64,000 bases of DNA from Farysia itapuensis (taxonomy: Eukaryota > Basidiomycota > Ustilaginomycetes > Ustilaginales > Ustilaginaceae), in NCBI GenBank assembly GCA_023212645.1, contig JALBYC010000036.1, positions 42,373 to 106,372 of the forward strand, read 5' to 3'. Shown here in pieces: positions 22,172 through 34,811 of the stretch. The notes below the pieces were generated by a model. That model had not been told where the DNA came from and made no database searches. It was given only the letters and a program-made list of their open reading frames with translations. A program made the translations under genes and the position numbers. Position 1 is the stretch's first letter, and each line of letters opens with the position of its first letter.

Positions 22172-24868
22172 ATGGCGGGAGGGGAGTTGGAGCTGGGAGT
22201 ACCAGGAGGGGACACGCTGGACATGGAAGCAGCATCTCGTGCCTTTTCCTTTCCCTATCCGCAGGCCTACGACATTCAGATCGCGTTGATGCGAGACGTC
22301 TTTCGCACGATCGAGCAGGGCAAAGTCGGCCTCTTCGAAAGTCCAACTGGAACGGGCAAGTCGCTGTCGCTCATCTGCGCGGCTTTCTCGTGGCTCAGAC
22401 TTGACGCAAAGCGCTATCAGCTCGGCAACGTGTCCACGACTGCTAGCTCTGAGGAGGAAGAGCCAGATTGGGTGGTGAAGCATGAGCAGGATAAGTCAAG
22501 GCGGGCGAAGGAAGCACAGCAGGATGAGCTGCGGGAGCGAATTGCCAAAGCACGACGCCATCAGACCTTGCTCAAACAGGCTGCTCGTGCTGGACAGCTA
22601 GAACAAAGCCGACCGCAAAAACGTGCCCGACTAGAAAACAGCGAGGACGATTCAGATGACGATCTGCTGCTGGACGACGGTGCAGGAACCGAGGCGCAAG
22701 CCGTCGTGCGAATGGCCACGAGCTACTCTCGGAAGTTGCTCGAGTCCAGTGACAAGTCAAGTGCTGACAACGATTCAAATGTGTCTCCCGCTGTCCGGGC
22801 ATTAATGCAGCAGTACCAGGGAACGACCTCGCGAAAGGAAGAGGAGGAGGAAGAGCCCGAAACGCTGCCTCGAATCATTTACGCCAGTCGAACACATTCG
22901 CAGCTATCGCAATTCGTCGCCGAGCTTCGCAAGACTGACTTCGGTAAGTCTGACAATGATATAGCTTCGATTCGGACGATCAGCTTGGGTAGTCGGAAGC
23001 AGATGTGCATCAACGAAGAGGTTCAAGCACTCGGTCGTGCCAAGGGATCAGAAGCGATGAATGAACGATGTCTCGAGCTGATGAAAACCTCGAGTAAGTC
23101 GAAACGATGTCCCTCCCTGCCACCATTTGATGCTACTGGAAGAGCACAAATCCTAGAATTCCGGGACAATGCCATGGCCAACGTCACCGATATTGAGGAT
23201 CTCGTACAGCTGGGTCGAACGCACCACACATGCCCGTACTTTGCGGCGCGAAGCAGCGCAAAACAGGCCGAGTTGGTCACACTACCTTACAACCTCTTGC
23301 TGCAGAAAGACGCTCGAGACTCGTTGGGGATCAGCTTGGAGGACTGCGTCATCCTCATTGACGAGGCACACAATCTCATCGACACAATACTCTCCACGCA
23401 TTCGGTTATTGTCACCTCGAAACAGATTGAACAGGCGGCCGTTCAAATTCAAACATACCTCGACCGCTTCTCCGGCCGGCTGAAGGGTGTCAACGAGCAA
23501 AACTTGCGCAAACTCAAGACGTTTCTCACCGCCATCCAAACGCATAACAACAATTGGGCGGCGCGGCGGGCCAAAGACGAGATTGTTACTGCCTCTGACT
23601 TTGTCCGCGGCCTAAGTCGCGGACTCGATCAAGTCAATCTGATCACATTAGAAGCATGGCTGAAGGAGACGCAAATTGCTCGCAAAGTCAGTGGCTACGC
23701 CGATAAGCAGGACCAGAAGCTGCAAGCCAAAGCACATGTAGAAGAGCTTGCGACAATACAGAAGGGCAAAGGCGGCAGGAAGGGAGTCAAACCACTCACT
23801 ACGCAGGTGAAAGAGCAGACTAGCCCCAGCCCAATTTCTGCAATGCATTCCATCGAAACTTTCCTGCTCTCGCTGGCCAATCGCACGGAAGATGGACGGA
23901 TTCTCCTCAGTCGTCAGGAGAGTTCTGGAGCCAGCAATGTGCAGATCAAGTATCAGCTTTTGAATCCTTCCCATGCCTTCCGTACATTGGTGGAAGAGTC
24001 ACGCTCAGTGATCCTGGCTGGAGGAACGATGGAGCCACTGTCCGACTTCAAACAGCAGCTGCTGCCATTCCTGGGCCCCGATCGGCTACTGACGTTTTCG
24101 TGCGGTCACGTTATACCATCCAGCAATCTTTTGGTTTCGGTGCTTCCGGTCTCTCCCAAAGGTCTTTCTTTCGAGTTCAAGTTCGATGCTAGGGCAAACA
24201 TGGATTTGCTCGACGAGCTCGGCCTCACACTGGTCAATCTGTGCAATGTGATCCCGGACGGAATGGTGGTCTTTGTGCCATCATACGCCTTCCTCGACGC
24301 AGTGTTCCAACGTTGGAACGCTGTAGGAACTATGGCCCGTTTGACTAAAAAGAAAAAGGTGTTTAGCGAACCAAAAACGACGATGGAAGTGGACAAGGTA
24401 CTCGGCGAATATTCAGCCGCTATTGACCATCCTGGGCCCGGATGCAACGGATCGCTGCTGTTTGCAGTTGTCGGGGCTAAGCTCTCCGAGGGTATCAATT
24501 TCTCAGACAGTCTGGCAAGAGCAGTGGTGATGGTAGGAATGCCCTTTGCCAATGCTCAGAATGCAGAGCTGGCCGAACGGATGAAGTACGTTCGCGAATT
24601 AGCTCAGTCTTCTCCCATAGCTACAAAGGGCGATGCTGGCAACGAATTGTACACGAATCTCTGCATGAAGGCGGTCAATCAGTCGATTGGCCGAGCTGTT
24701 CGCCATCAGAACGACTATGCAGCCCTCATTTTGCTGGATCGTCGGTACGCTCGCTCTGATATTCGCGAGCGCCTACCTCGCTGGATCCGCGATCAAGTCA
24801 CTGTAGCTCCTCGTTTCGGCGCCACCATACAGCAGACCGCTGCCTTTTTCAAAGCGAAACGGCAGTAA
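22172..24868 (+). CDS. CHL1: CHL1/DDX11-type Fe-S DNA helicase
   Basis: Superfamily 2 DEAH helicase of the XPD group, needed for sister-chromatid cohesion and replication-fork integrity. Single exon; 898 residues from MAGGELEL. Sequence: Q-motif-like FPYPQAYDIQIALMRDVF, Walker A ESPTGTGKSLS (about residue 56), IIYASRTHSQLSQFVAELRK (motif Ia), four cysteines in MCINEEV, RCLEL, RCPSLPP and TCPYFAAR that ligate the iron-sulfur cluster, Walker B VILIDEAHNL, and C-terminal VILAGGTMEPLSDFKQQL, KLSEGINFSDSLARAVVMVG and QSIGRAVRHQNDYA. A charged acidic/basic insertion (about residues 95-235) sits between motifs I and Ia, as in Chl1 proteins and unlike Rad3. The SRTHSQL and GGTMEP motifs favour CHL1 over RTEL1 or FANCJ. 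Confidence 0.93.
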   Translation: MAGGELELGVPGGDTLDMEAASRAFSFPYPQAYDIQIALMRDVFRTIEQGKVGLFESPTGTGKSLSLICAAFSWLRLDAKRYQLGNVSTTASSEEEEPDWVVKHEQDKSRRAKEAQQDELRERIAKARRHQTLLKQAARAGQLEQSRPQKRARLENSEDDSDDDLLLDDGAGTEAQAVVRMATSYSRKLLESSDKSSADNDSNVSPAVRALMQQYQGTTSRKEEEEEEPETLPRIIYASRTHSQLSQFVAELRKTDFGKSDNDIASIRTISLGSRKQMCINEEVQALGRAKGSEAMNERCLELMKTSSKSKRCPSLPPFDATGRAQILEFRDNAMANVTDIEDLVQLGRTHHTCPYFAARSSAKQAELVTLPYNLLLQKDARDSLGISLEDCVILIDEAHNLIDTILSTHSVIVTSKQIEQAAVQIQTYLDRFSGRLKGVNEQNLRKLKTFLTAIQTHNNNWAARRAKDEIVTASDFVRGLSRGLDQVNLITLEAWLKETQIARKVSGYADKQDQKLQAKAHVEELATIQKGKGGRKGVKPLTTQVKEQTSPSPISAMHSIETFLLSLANRTEDGRILLSRQESSGASNVQIKYQLLNPSHAFRTLVEESRSVILAGGTMEPLSDFKQQLLPFLGPDRLLTFSCGHVIPSSNLLVSVLPVSPKGLSFEFKFDARANMDLLDELGLTLVNLCNVIPDGMVVFVPSYAFLDAVFQRWNAVGTMARLTKKKKVFSEPKTTMEVDKVLGEYSAAIDHPGPGCNGSLLFAVVGAKLSEGINFSDSLARAVVMVGMPFANAQNAELAERMKYVRELAQSSPIATKGDAGNELYTNLCMKAVNQSIGRAVRHQNDYAALILLDRRYARSDIRERLPRWIRDQVTVAPRFGATIQQTAAFFKAKRQ

Positions 24869-24913
24869 CCAGACAACGCAGCAGTACCAGCAGTGTAACA
24901 GTGTACAGCCGTG

Positions 24914-25076
24914 CAGCAGTAGTAGCTAGTCTAGCTAGACGCTAGTAGTAGCTAGACGCTAGTAGTAGCTAGTAGTGAACAACTCCTTGTTAGAGCATAG
25001 ACATCTTAACGCCGAGGCGCCGAGGCGCGAGGGCGCGAGGGCGCGAGGGCCGAGACGTCGAGACTCGAGACAGCAG
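24914..25076. repeat. Two short tandem repeat arrays
   Basis: Between CHL1 and the Dabb gene. From 24914 to 24977 there are diverged repeats of AGTAGTAGCTAG/CTAGACGCTAGT. From about 25010 to 25076 there are GGCGCGAGG / GCCGAGGCGCC units ending in partly palindromic ACGTCGAGACTCGAGAC. Probably slippage-prone spacer; it occupies most of the promoter of the next gene. Confidence 0.75.
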
Positions 25077-25166
25077 CTCATATACATCCGAGCAGACAAA
25101 AGCGCAATCATCGCACCATCCCTCATCTCCTTAACCCTCCGGATCTAGCTGCCAACTGTCTAGAGA

Positions 25167-25565
25167 ATGCCTGCCTCTGTAGTCCACGTAGTTTCGTTCA
25201 AGTACAAGTCGAGTGTGGACGAGTCGGAGCGGCAGGCGCTGTACGACGAATTCACCAGCTTCAAGACGAAGTGCGTCGACGAAGCCGGCAAGCCGTACCT
25301 GGTTGACTTTAAAGCCTCGACCAACAACACGTCTGTGGAGAATGCCGGCAAGGGCTTCCACCACATCTTTGTCTCCACCTTTCCGTCGCAAGATCACGTC
25401 AAGTACTACCTCGAGAAGGATCCGGTCCATCGCGCCTTTGTTGTAAGTTGATTGCGGCCTGCTTCCTCGTTAGAGCAGACACCTGACACAACTCTCTTTG
25501 CGCTCTGCTAGGAACGGGTGAGACCAGCACTCGAGGATCTGTTCATCTATGACTTTGAGGTTTGA
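25167..25565 (+). CDS. Stress-responsive A/B barrel (Dabb) domain protein
   Basis: Small cytosolic protein of 109 residues. Exon 1 is 25167-25442; a 69 nt intron (GTAAGT donor, TGCTAG acceptor) follows; exon 2 (25512-25565) adds ERVRPALEDLFIYDFEV. The features of the dimeric alpha-beta barrel are clear: VVHVVSFKYKSSVDESERQA at the start, a central helix (LYDEFTSFKTKC), GFHHIFVSTFPSQDHVKYYL and the HRAFV-ERVRP-DLFIYDFEV ending. Members are found in fungi and plants as stress-induced proteins; some are enzymes of polyketide or olivetolic acid chemistry, but no reaction can be assigned here. The intron splits the last conserved strand. Confidence 0.88.
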
Positions 25566-25746
25566 GCGAACGACCCTTCCCCGCCAAATGTAGGCCGGCC
25601 ATGTAGGAGAGACCGTCAAATCCGAACAAATTATCGGTTCGGCTATTCCGACCCCACACACTCACACTGTGACTTTAATGCTTCAATTACCTCCTTTTCC
25701 TGTCTTCTGTTGCGAGTTTGTGCGCGTGCTTTCTGTCTCTACCATC

Positions 25747-27315
25747 ATGATGGCTACACGAAGAGCACTGAGCAGGTCGTCGAGCCTGCTTTCGTGCTGC
25801 ACTCAAGTCACTCGGCAGCAGCGACGGACGCTTATTTCGAGCATCGCTTGCGTGCCCGCTAAGACAACTTCGTCGCTGTCTGTTTCCGTCGCGAAAGCGC
25901 GTTCATTTGCAACGACGCCTCAGAAGCGCGCAACGCAAGTCAAGCCCTACCTTTTGGCCGATGTTGGTGAAGGCATCACAGAATGCGAAATCATTAAGTG
26001 GTTTGTGACACCCGGTACAGTTGTCCAAGAATTTGACCCAATCTGCGAGGTGCAATCCGACAAAGCCTCTGTCGAAATCACCTCACGATATGCTGGAACG
26101 GTCAAGAAACTCATGCACAAGGAAGGAGACGTCGCAAAAGTAGGCCAGCCGCTGTGCGAGATTGAAATGCAGGCCGAAGAAGGTGCTACGGAAACAATGT
26201 CGACGCCTCCGCCCGAAACTCCGGCTGCTCCCTCCGAGCCAGTCGAGCAAGACGATACCCAGACTGCGCGTGGTTCGCCCGACTCGGTCTTCCAAGGCGT
26301 CGAAATGGAAGGTTTTGCTTCTTCTGCACCGAAGCCGACCAGTTTTGGCTCCGAAACCGGCGATATTCTGGCCGTGCCTGCTGTTCGACGCCTGTCCAAG
26401 GACCACAATGTCGACCTGGCTCAGGTCAACGGCACCGGTAAAGACGGCCGTATCACCAAACAGGACGTGCTGTCCTACCTGTCCAAGGGAGACTCGCCTC
26501 CCCCACCGTCAGAGTCGCCGGCGACAGAGACGATTGATCTGACGCCGGTGCAGAGAGCCATGTTCAAAGCAATGACGTCGACGCTGCAGACCCCTCACTT
26601 TGCCTATTCGGACGAAATCGATGTGACGGAGCTGGACAATGTCCGCAAGATGCTCTCCCACTCTATCCCGGAGATGTATAAGCAACCGACATCAAACCCA
26701 GATGCAGGCTTCACCAAGCTGACCCTTCTACCGTTACTCGTAAAAGCAATGAGCCTCGCGCTTCATGAACATCCCATGTTCCGATCCATGCTGACCAAAG
26801 ATGCCACCGGCAATGCGCACAAACTGGTACGTCGACAGTCACACGACATCTCGATCGCACTTTCCAGTAGGGTGGGTCTCTTGATGCCGTGTATTGCCGG
26901 AGTGCAGGCCAAGTCAATCTACGATCTGTCTGCCTCCATCGTCTCGCTTCAAACACGCGCTGCTTCGAGCAAAGGTCTGACTCCCGCCGACTTGAAAGCA
27001 TCCGGCACTATTACGCTTAGCAACATCGGTGCCGTGGGCGGTGGAACCTACACTCACCCTCTGCTACCCCCCACGGGTCAACTCGCCATCGGCGCCCTCG
27101 GTCGCAGTCGTATACTACCCCGTTTCGCATCCGAAATCCCGTCCCTCGCAGCGACAAGTTTGACAGACCCGGACAAGATTGTTCGCCGCCTCATCATGCC
27201 CGTCTCCTTCACAGGCGACCATCGTGTCGTCGAAGGCGCCGACCTAGCTAAACTCGTCAATCGCTGGAAACAACTTATCGAAACCCCCTCCCTCTGGCTC
27301 GGCCTCCTCCACTAA
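25747..27315 (+). CDS. Branched-chain 2-oxoacid dehydrogenase E2 (dihydrolipoyl transacylase)
   Basis: E2 core of the mitochondrial branched-chain 2-oxoacid dehydrogenase complex (Val/Leu/Ile breakdown). Single exon; 522 residues from MMATRRALSR, which begins an Arg/Ser-rich presequence of about 60 residues ending near RSFATTPQKR. A lipoyl domain follows with the lysine in VQSDKASVEI (about K106), then an E/P-rich linker, the E3-binding domain (AVPAVRRLSKDHNVDLAQVN) and the acyltransferase domain (HFAYSDEIDVTELDNVRKML to GDHRVVEGADLA). LLADVGEGITECEIIKWFV is typical of BCKDH E2 rather than pyruvate or oxoglutarate E2. One oddity: the catalytic His motif usually reads HRVxDG; here the Asp is Glu (HRVVEG, E about 496). 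Confidence 0.92.
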   Translation: MMATRRALSRSSSLLSCCTQVTRQQRRTLISSIACVPAKTTSSLSVSVAKARSFATTPQKRATQVKPYLLADVGEGITECEIIKWFVTPGTVVQEFDPICEVQSDKASVEITSRYAGTVKKLMHKEGDVAKVGQPLCEIEMQAEEGATETMSTPPPETPAAPSEPVEQDDTQTARGSPDSVFQGVEMEGFASSAPKPTSFGSETGDILAVPAVRRLSKDHNVDLAQVNGTGKDGRITKQDVLSYLSKGDSPPPPSESPATETIDLTPVQRAMFKAMTSTLQTPHFAYSDEIDVTELDNVRKMLSHSIPEMYKQPTSNPDAGFTKLTLLPLLVKAMSLALHEHPMFRSMLTKDATGNAHKLVRRQSHDISIALSSRVGLLMPCIAGVQAKSIYDLSASIVSLQTRAASSKGLTPADLKASGTITLSNIGAVGGGTYTHPLLPPTGQLAIGALGRSRILPRFASEIPSLAATSLTDPDKIVRRLIMPVSFTGDHRVVEGADLAKLVNRWKQLIETPSLWLGLLH

Positions 27316-27493
27316 CCTCTCTCAGCATCTCTAACACATACACATCCGCATAGTCGATTTTTGAAAAAATGAACGTAGAACATTTCGATCAAGTGCTTTC
27401 TTGAGCGTGTCGAGTGTCGGGGGCAGGCGTGCGTATATATACAATGGGGGAAAAGGAGGGTTGGGGTGAGAGGAGGCCAAGAGATTACTTCTT

Positions 27494-30610
<3,117 letters not shown>

Positions 30611-33559
30611 ATGACGATGAATGTCGTAGAGCAAGGCGCTACAGATCGCTCAACTCTCTTTCTCGGCTCAGTCCATGATGACGAAGAAGTGGCAGCAACT
30701 CAGCGCTCACTTTTGGAAGAGTTGCACTCTATACATGACGAGTCACAATCCGAGCTTCATTTTGCCAAGGACCTAGCGCCAAATGAGCAACTTGAACCCA
30801 TGCCGTCTCTGGACTCACATCTCTCTTTGCCGGCCGAAGAACAAGTTGACGTTCCGAACGATCCCACGTCAGACTCGCTCGAACCAGCAGTAGTAGAAAA
30901 CAGTTTCCGTGGTGTAGATCAATTTGAATTGATCGCTGCAGCAGAAGAGGTCGGAGCACGCGATCTCGTTGCAGAAGTAGCAGACATCTCGGACGAGCAC
31001 GCCCTCTTGTTCGACGGTCTCGAGGACGACACCTTTGACAACATAGAACTCAGTCCACCGAAAAAGAGAACCCGTTCCTTCCCGCATAGAGCCATGCTGT
31101 CGTCTCAAGAAAGCTTGTCAGCACAAGGTTTCACCCAGCTTGCTGCCACTCACGTCAAAGAGCAGACAGAACAACCAGACTCCGACGATCTGTTCGATCC
31201 ATTCTACGAATCACCAGATCCCTTGAGCCAAGTCGCCTCTTTCCTCAACCCGCAGTTTGCCGGTTTCAAGACTGGCCGAGGCCAAACTGTACAGCTCAGC
31301 GAAAAGGGCCTTGACATCGCAAAGAGACTGTTTGACGATCTCGACCAAGACGATGCGCTGCCCTTTGCATCTCAGATCACAAAACCCGTCTTTGTTCCGC
31401 CACTCAAAGCAGCAGCGAACGTCCCTTCCTTGTCTCCGACGCCACCTGCCTTAAGAGCGCCGCAGTTAGTCAGGACTCCGCTTCGTGACATCCCACCAAG
31501 ACAAGCCGTAACAACAATACCCACAGCCCCGATAGAGGCCACTTTGCCACCAGAGAAGTTCCCGCCACAAATCAACAGTACTCCCTCAATACCTCAGCGT
31601 CCACCGCCTACCGTCCTTCCGAGCCCGGCTTTCAGCAGCCCAGCTGTAAGACCGCGACTTACGCCCGCAGTATCAGCATTCAGTCCACTTCGAAGCAGTA
31701 CTGTGCATCCGGGCAGCTTTCCAGCACGCTTTTCGACTCCCCAGAGCGCAACTCGCGTAGCACTGGGCACGACTCCTCGTCCAGACAAAGCTAGCACCGG
31801 CAAAAAGAGACCTCTGCCAAAGTTTGTCACACCCTTCAAGAACGGCAAGCGACCAAAGATGGAGGAGCTTGCTGAGTTGCAAAGTCCGCTCTTCCCTCAC
31901 TTTGCCTCAACGGCTCTCTCAGGAGCGAACAGCTCGAAATCAAATAGTCGAGTCTCTCAAGCAGCTGGCGCGGTTTTTGAAACAACAAGTCCGAGCAAGC
32001 GAATGAGCCTCGCCGACTTAGGTCGACCAGAAGCGCTGTCTTCTTTGCAGATGATAGCACAGGGAGCTCCAGATGAGATCGTTGTGATTCTGCAAGACCC
32101 TGCCAAAGCTTCTTGGTATGCCTTCGATACACCTGACGGGAAGCTCTTGCGGCAAGAGCAAGCGCTAGAAGAGCTTCTACAGCGAGGCTGTTGCGATGCC
32201 ACGCTGCCATGGGTCAAGAACCACTGGACGATGGTTCTGTGGAAATTAGCTGCGCACGTTAGACTCAACCCAAACAAAGCCGGAGCGCGGTGGAGCTGGG
32301 AAGAAGTCATTCGACAGATGCTATATCGATATGAAAGGGAGATCAACCTGGCACACCGCTCTTGCATCCGAAGAATACAGGAGCACGATTCGTCTCCCGG
32401 ACGAGCCATGGTTTTGTTTGTCTCGGCGGTTCATGAGGAAGAAGAAGAGCTCGAGGTCAAAACTGGTGGCACGATCGTTAAAAAGTCGGTCGTCGTCGAT
32501 CTATCGGATGGGTGGTACCGAATCCAGGCACAGCTCGACGATGTACTCGCGCAAGCATGCACTCGTGGACGCATCAAAATTGGGAGCAAGCTTTCCATCA
32601 TGGGTGCAAGACTGGAGAACAACGGGGAGGGTAACGATGTCATGTCGGCCTATCACACTTCTCGCATCATGCTCAGTGCAAACGGTGTGTCTCTGGCTCG
32701 CTGGGATTCTAGGCTCGGATTTGCCACCACTTCTTTTGTTGCTGGTCTGCGCAGTCTTACCGCCGAAGGTGGTATGGTTGCATTGATGGACATCGTCGTT
32801 CTCAAGGTCTTTCCGCTGGCTTATGTCGATGCGGAGCGCGGACAGAGTTCAGCACCTCGTGGCGTAGCTGAAGAAGAGGAAGCAAAAGAGGCCTGGCTTC
32901 AACGACGAGAAGGAGCACAGCAGCGCATGGAGCAACAGGTAGAGACGCAGAGCCAGCGAATGGACGACCTTGTGGATTGTCTTGCTTCATTGACAGGCAA
33001 TGCGCTTCTTCCAGTACTGCCAGAAGACACCACAGGTCGTATGGAGGCGGACGCGTGCCGCATTTTCGATCTCCTGTGTGACCATGCGAATCCGTCAGCG
33101 GCAGTATCCGAGCTCGTCGTCCAACGCGGGCTCACAATACTGGTGCCATGGCTACTCAGTATGGCGAAGAAAGCTCATGCAACCCAGGCCGAGATGGGAT
33201 GGACCAGAATGCATGCCGAGATGGATCGACTTTGCCCTCCTCGCAAAGTGCGTGAGTTCCGTGTCGTCCGTTTCCGCGATGCTCGTCTACCTCCACCTCC
33301 GTCTGCTGCAAATGGAACCACGAACAACACGTGGGAGCAGACAAGTAGTGGCAAAAGCGCAAAAAATGCACACGCACGCACAGTGCAATTGACAGTCTGG
33401 GATGCTACTCAGCTCGGCGAAATGCTGAGAGAGGGCCAACGCTTCCTTGTCTCCAATCTCGTGCCTACCTCGAAATCGGCATGGCGCAAGCCAGACGAAG
33501 CGGCCGACGTCTTTCTCTCCACTCGCAGAGACACGAAATGGCGGCCCGTAAAAGCATAA
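30611..33559 (+). CDS. brh2: BRCA2 homologue of the Brh2 type
   Basis: Recombination mediator that loads Rad51 on single-stranded DNA. Single exon; 982 residues from the first in-frame ATG (MTMNVVEQGA); the frame stays open upstream to 30398 without a better ATG, so a 5' exon is possible (U. maydis Brh2 is somewhat longer). An acidic N-terminal part (about residues 1-200) precedes one BRC motif near residue 215 (GFKTGRGQTVQLSEKGLDIA), which contacts Rad51; its FxTA core reads FKTG. A Pro/Ser/Thr-rich linker follows, then the DNA-binding region: the helical domain from about residue 475, WVKNHWTMVLWKLAAHVR (about 533) and OB-fold segments (LSDGWYRIQAQLDD, RIKIGSKLSIMGARL). These bind DSS1 and DNA. 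A coiled, Glu/Gln-rich insertion (EEEEAKEAWLQRREGAQQRM) lies in the second half. Confidence 0.92.
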   Translation: MTMNVVEQGATDRSTLFLGSVHDDEEVAATQRSLLEELHSIHDESQSELHFAKDLAPNEQLEPMPSLDSHLSLPAEEQVDVPNDPTSDSLEPAVVENSFRGVDQFELIAAAEEVGARDLVAEVADISDEHALLFDGLEDDTFDNIELSPPKKRTRSFPHRAMLSSQESLSAQGFTQLAATHVKEQTEQPDSDDLFDPFYESPDPLSQVASFLNPQFAGFKTGRGQTVQLSEKGLDIAKRLFDDLDQDDALPFASQITKPVFVPPLKAAANVPSLSPTPPALRAPQLVRTPLRDIPPRQAVTTIPTAPIEATLPPEKFPPQINSTPSIPQRPPPTVLPSPAFSSPAVRPRLTPAVSAFSPLRSSTVHPGSFPARFSTPQSATRVALGTTPRPDKASTGKKRPLPKFVTPFKNGKRPKMEELAELQSPLFPHFASTALSGANSSKSNSRVSQAAGAVFETTSPSKRMSLADLGRPEALSSLQMIAQGAPDEIVVILQDPAKASWYAFDTPDGKLLRQEQALEELLQRGCCDATLPWVKNHWTMVLWKLAAHVRLNPNKAGARWSWEEVIRQMLYRYEREINLAHRSCIRRIQEHDSSPGRAMVLFVSAVHEEEEELEVKTGGTIVKKSVVVDLSDGWYRIQAQLDDVLAQACTRGRIKIGSKLSIMGARLENNGEGNDVMSAYHTSRIMLSANGVSLARWDSRLGFATTSFVAGLRSLTAEGGMVALMDIVVLKVFPLAYVDAERGQSSAPRGVAEEEEAKEAWLQRREGAQQRMEQQVETQSQRMDDLVDCLASLTGNALLPVLPEDTTGRMEADACRIFDLLCDHANPSAAVSELVVQRGLTILVPWLLSMAKKAHATQAEMGWTRMHAEMDRLCPPRKVREFRVVRFRDARLPPPPSAANGTTNNTWEQTSSGKSAKNAHARTVQLTVWDATQLGEMLREGQRFLVSNLVPTSKSAWRKPDEAADVFLSTRRDTKWRPVKA

Positions 33560-33705
33560 GATACCATCACAAACCAGAGCATATCACACACACAACGTCG
33601 TCATGTCACGGTTCGGTTTTCAGCTTAGTCTGTGTTTTGGGCGTGTAGGCTAGGACTGTGCCGGAGTGGGTCTAGTGCGAATAGCGGTGATCGTCGCAGA
33701 CCAAC

Positions 33706-34405
33706 CTAGGCAGACTGGACAGAGTAACCGGGCGCACTTCCACTACGCATGTCACTAGGAATGGCCATTCCCTTCCGGTATCGTACTTCGATGACGCTGA
33801 AGGGAGTTGGATTGCCGTCTTTCGGCGAAGGACAGGCAAAGAGGGCTTTGAGCATGTCTGGTCGTGGGCCGATCTTGAGGTCGAAGTTGTCAGCAAAGTG
33901 GCCTAGCAAGTGGCCCTTTGCGACTGCGCCGGGGACATTACGGTAGACCATCTCAACGCAGCCGTTGGTAGCAGGAAACAAAACGTCGATGCAGCAGCCG
34001 CCGTAGCAGACCGAAATCGGCTTAGGGATGGTGTTACTTCCAGGCGGCGGTAAGTACTCCGACCTTGCAAACAAGAAGCCCCCCTCTACGAGAAAAGCGA
34101 GAAAATGTCAGCTCAGAGACCATTCAAATGACTTCGTGAAGGTGAGAGATAGACCTACGATTGTCACTGGCGTAGAAGGGCGTAATGTCGACAACAGCGC
34201 GGTAATTTTGGTTGAGATAGATGCAGTAATACGCCGGATCCTTGCAGGCTTCGTTCAGGCGTACCGGGCTTAGGTATCGAGTGTGATGCCCTGTTCCGCC
34301 TCGTGCAATGGCGGCATCGGCAGCATCAGCTGCATCTGCACATACCTTGACGATTGTCATCGCCATCAAGTACATGGCCAACACGACGATGCTGCTGCAC
34401 AACAT
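33706..34405 (-). CDS. Candidate secreted effector-like protein 1
   Basis: Not recognised. Two exons on the minus strand, 34159-34405 and 33706-34085, joined over a 73 nt intron (GTAGGT donor, CTCGTAG acceptor) give 208 residues. The chosen ATG starts a strong signal peptide (MLCSSIVVLAMYLMAMTIVK, then VCADAADAADAA with a likely cut near ADA). The frame is open further upstream, but the extra residues would bury the signal. The mature part has six cysteines, including a CYGGCC cluster, and lacks further membrane segments. No known enzyme motif is seen. Small size, cysteines, secretion and location beside another secreted-protein gene and transposon relics fit a plant-pathogen effector. The donor is not the usual GTAAGT, so the junction needs RNA evidence. 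Confidence 0.6.
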
Positions 34406-34811
34406 TTTTGCGCTAAAGAAGGGACAGACAAGAACGTAGGAACCAGTGAGCCACTCGCCTATCTCGACTGTGAGAATGAACGTGATTTGCTTGATTCGGG
34501 ACTGGCTCGGTGTGTGATGTGTCGCTGTTTGCATGTGCAACGTCAAACAGGGGAGCTAGCCGACGCAAACTTCATCAAGAACACGCGTGACGATGACGTG
34601 GGACGAGCGGCACCAACAACGACGGACACCCGAGAACCGCGGATATGAAGCAACATATCCTCAGATCAACAGACCCACCGTACCCACCAATAGCTCGGTC
34701 GAGCACAAAAGAGCGCGGAGAGAAGTCCAAGTCTTGCTCACATATAAGCTCGTGCGTGTGCTCCAAGTAGGCACTCCCTCTGTCCACACAGGTCCTTTGT
34801 AGAAGCCGAAC
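34406..34811. promoter_or_regulatory. Shared divergent promoter of two secreted-protein genes
   Basis: The 406 bases between the two start codons must serve both genes. A TATA-like ACATATAAGC lies about 70 bases before the right-hand ATG (near 34740-34748). No clear TATA is seen for the left gene. Shared control would allow joint induction during infection, which is inference. Confidence 0.45.
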
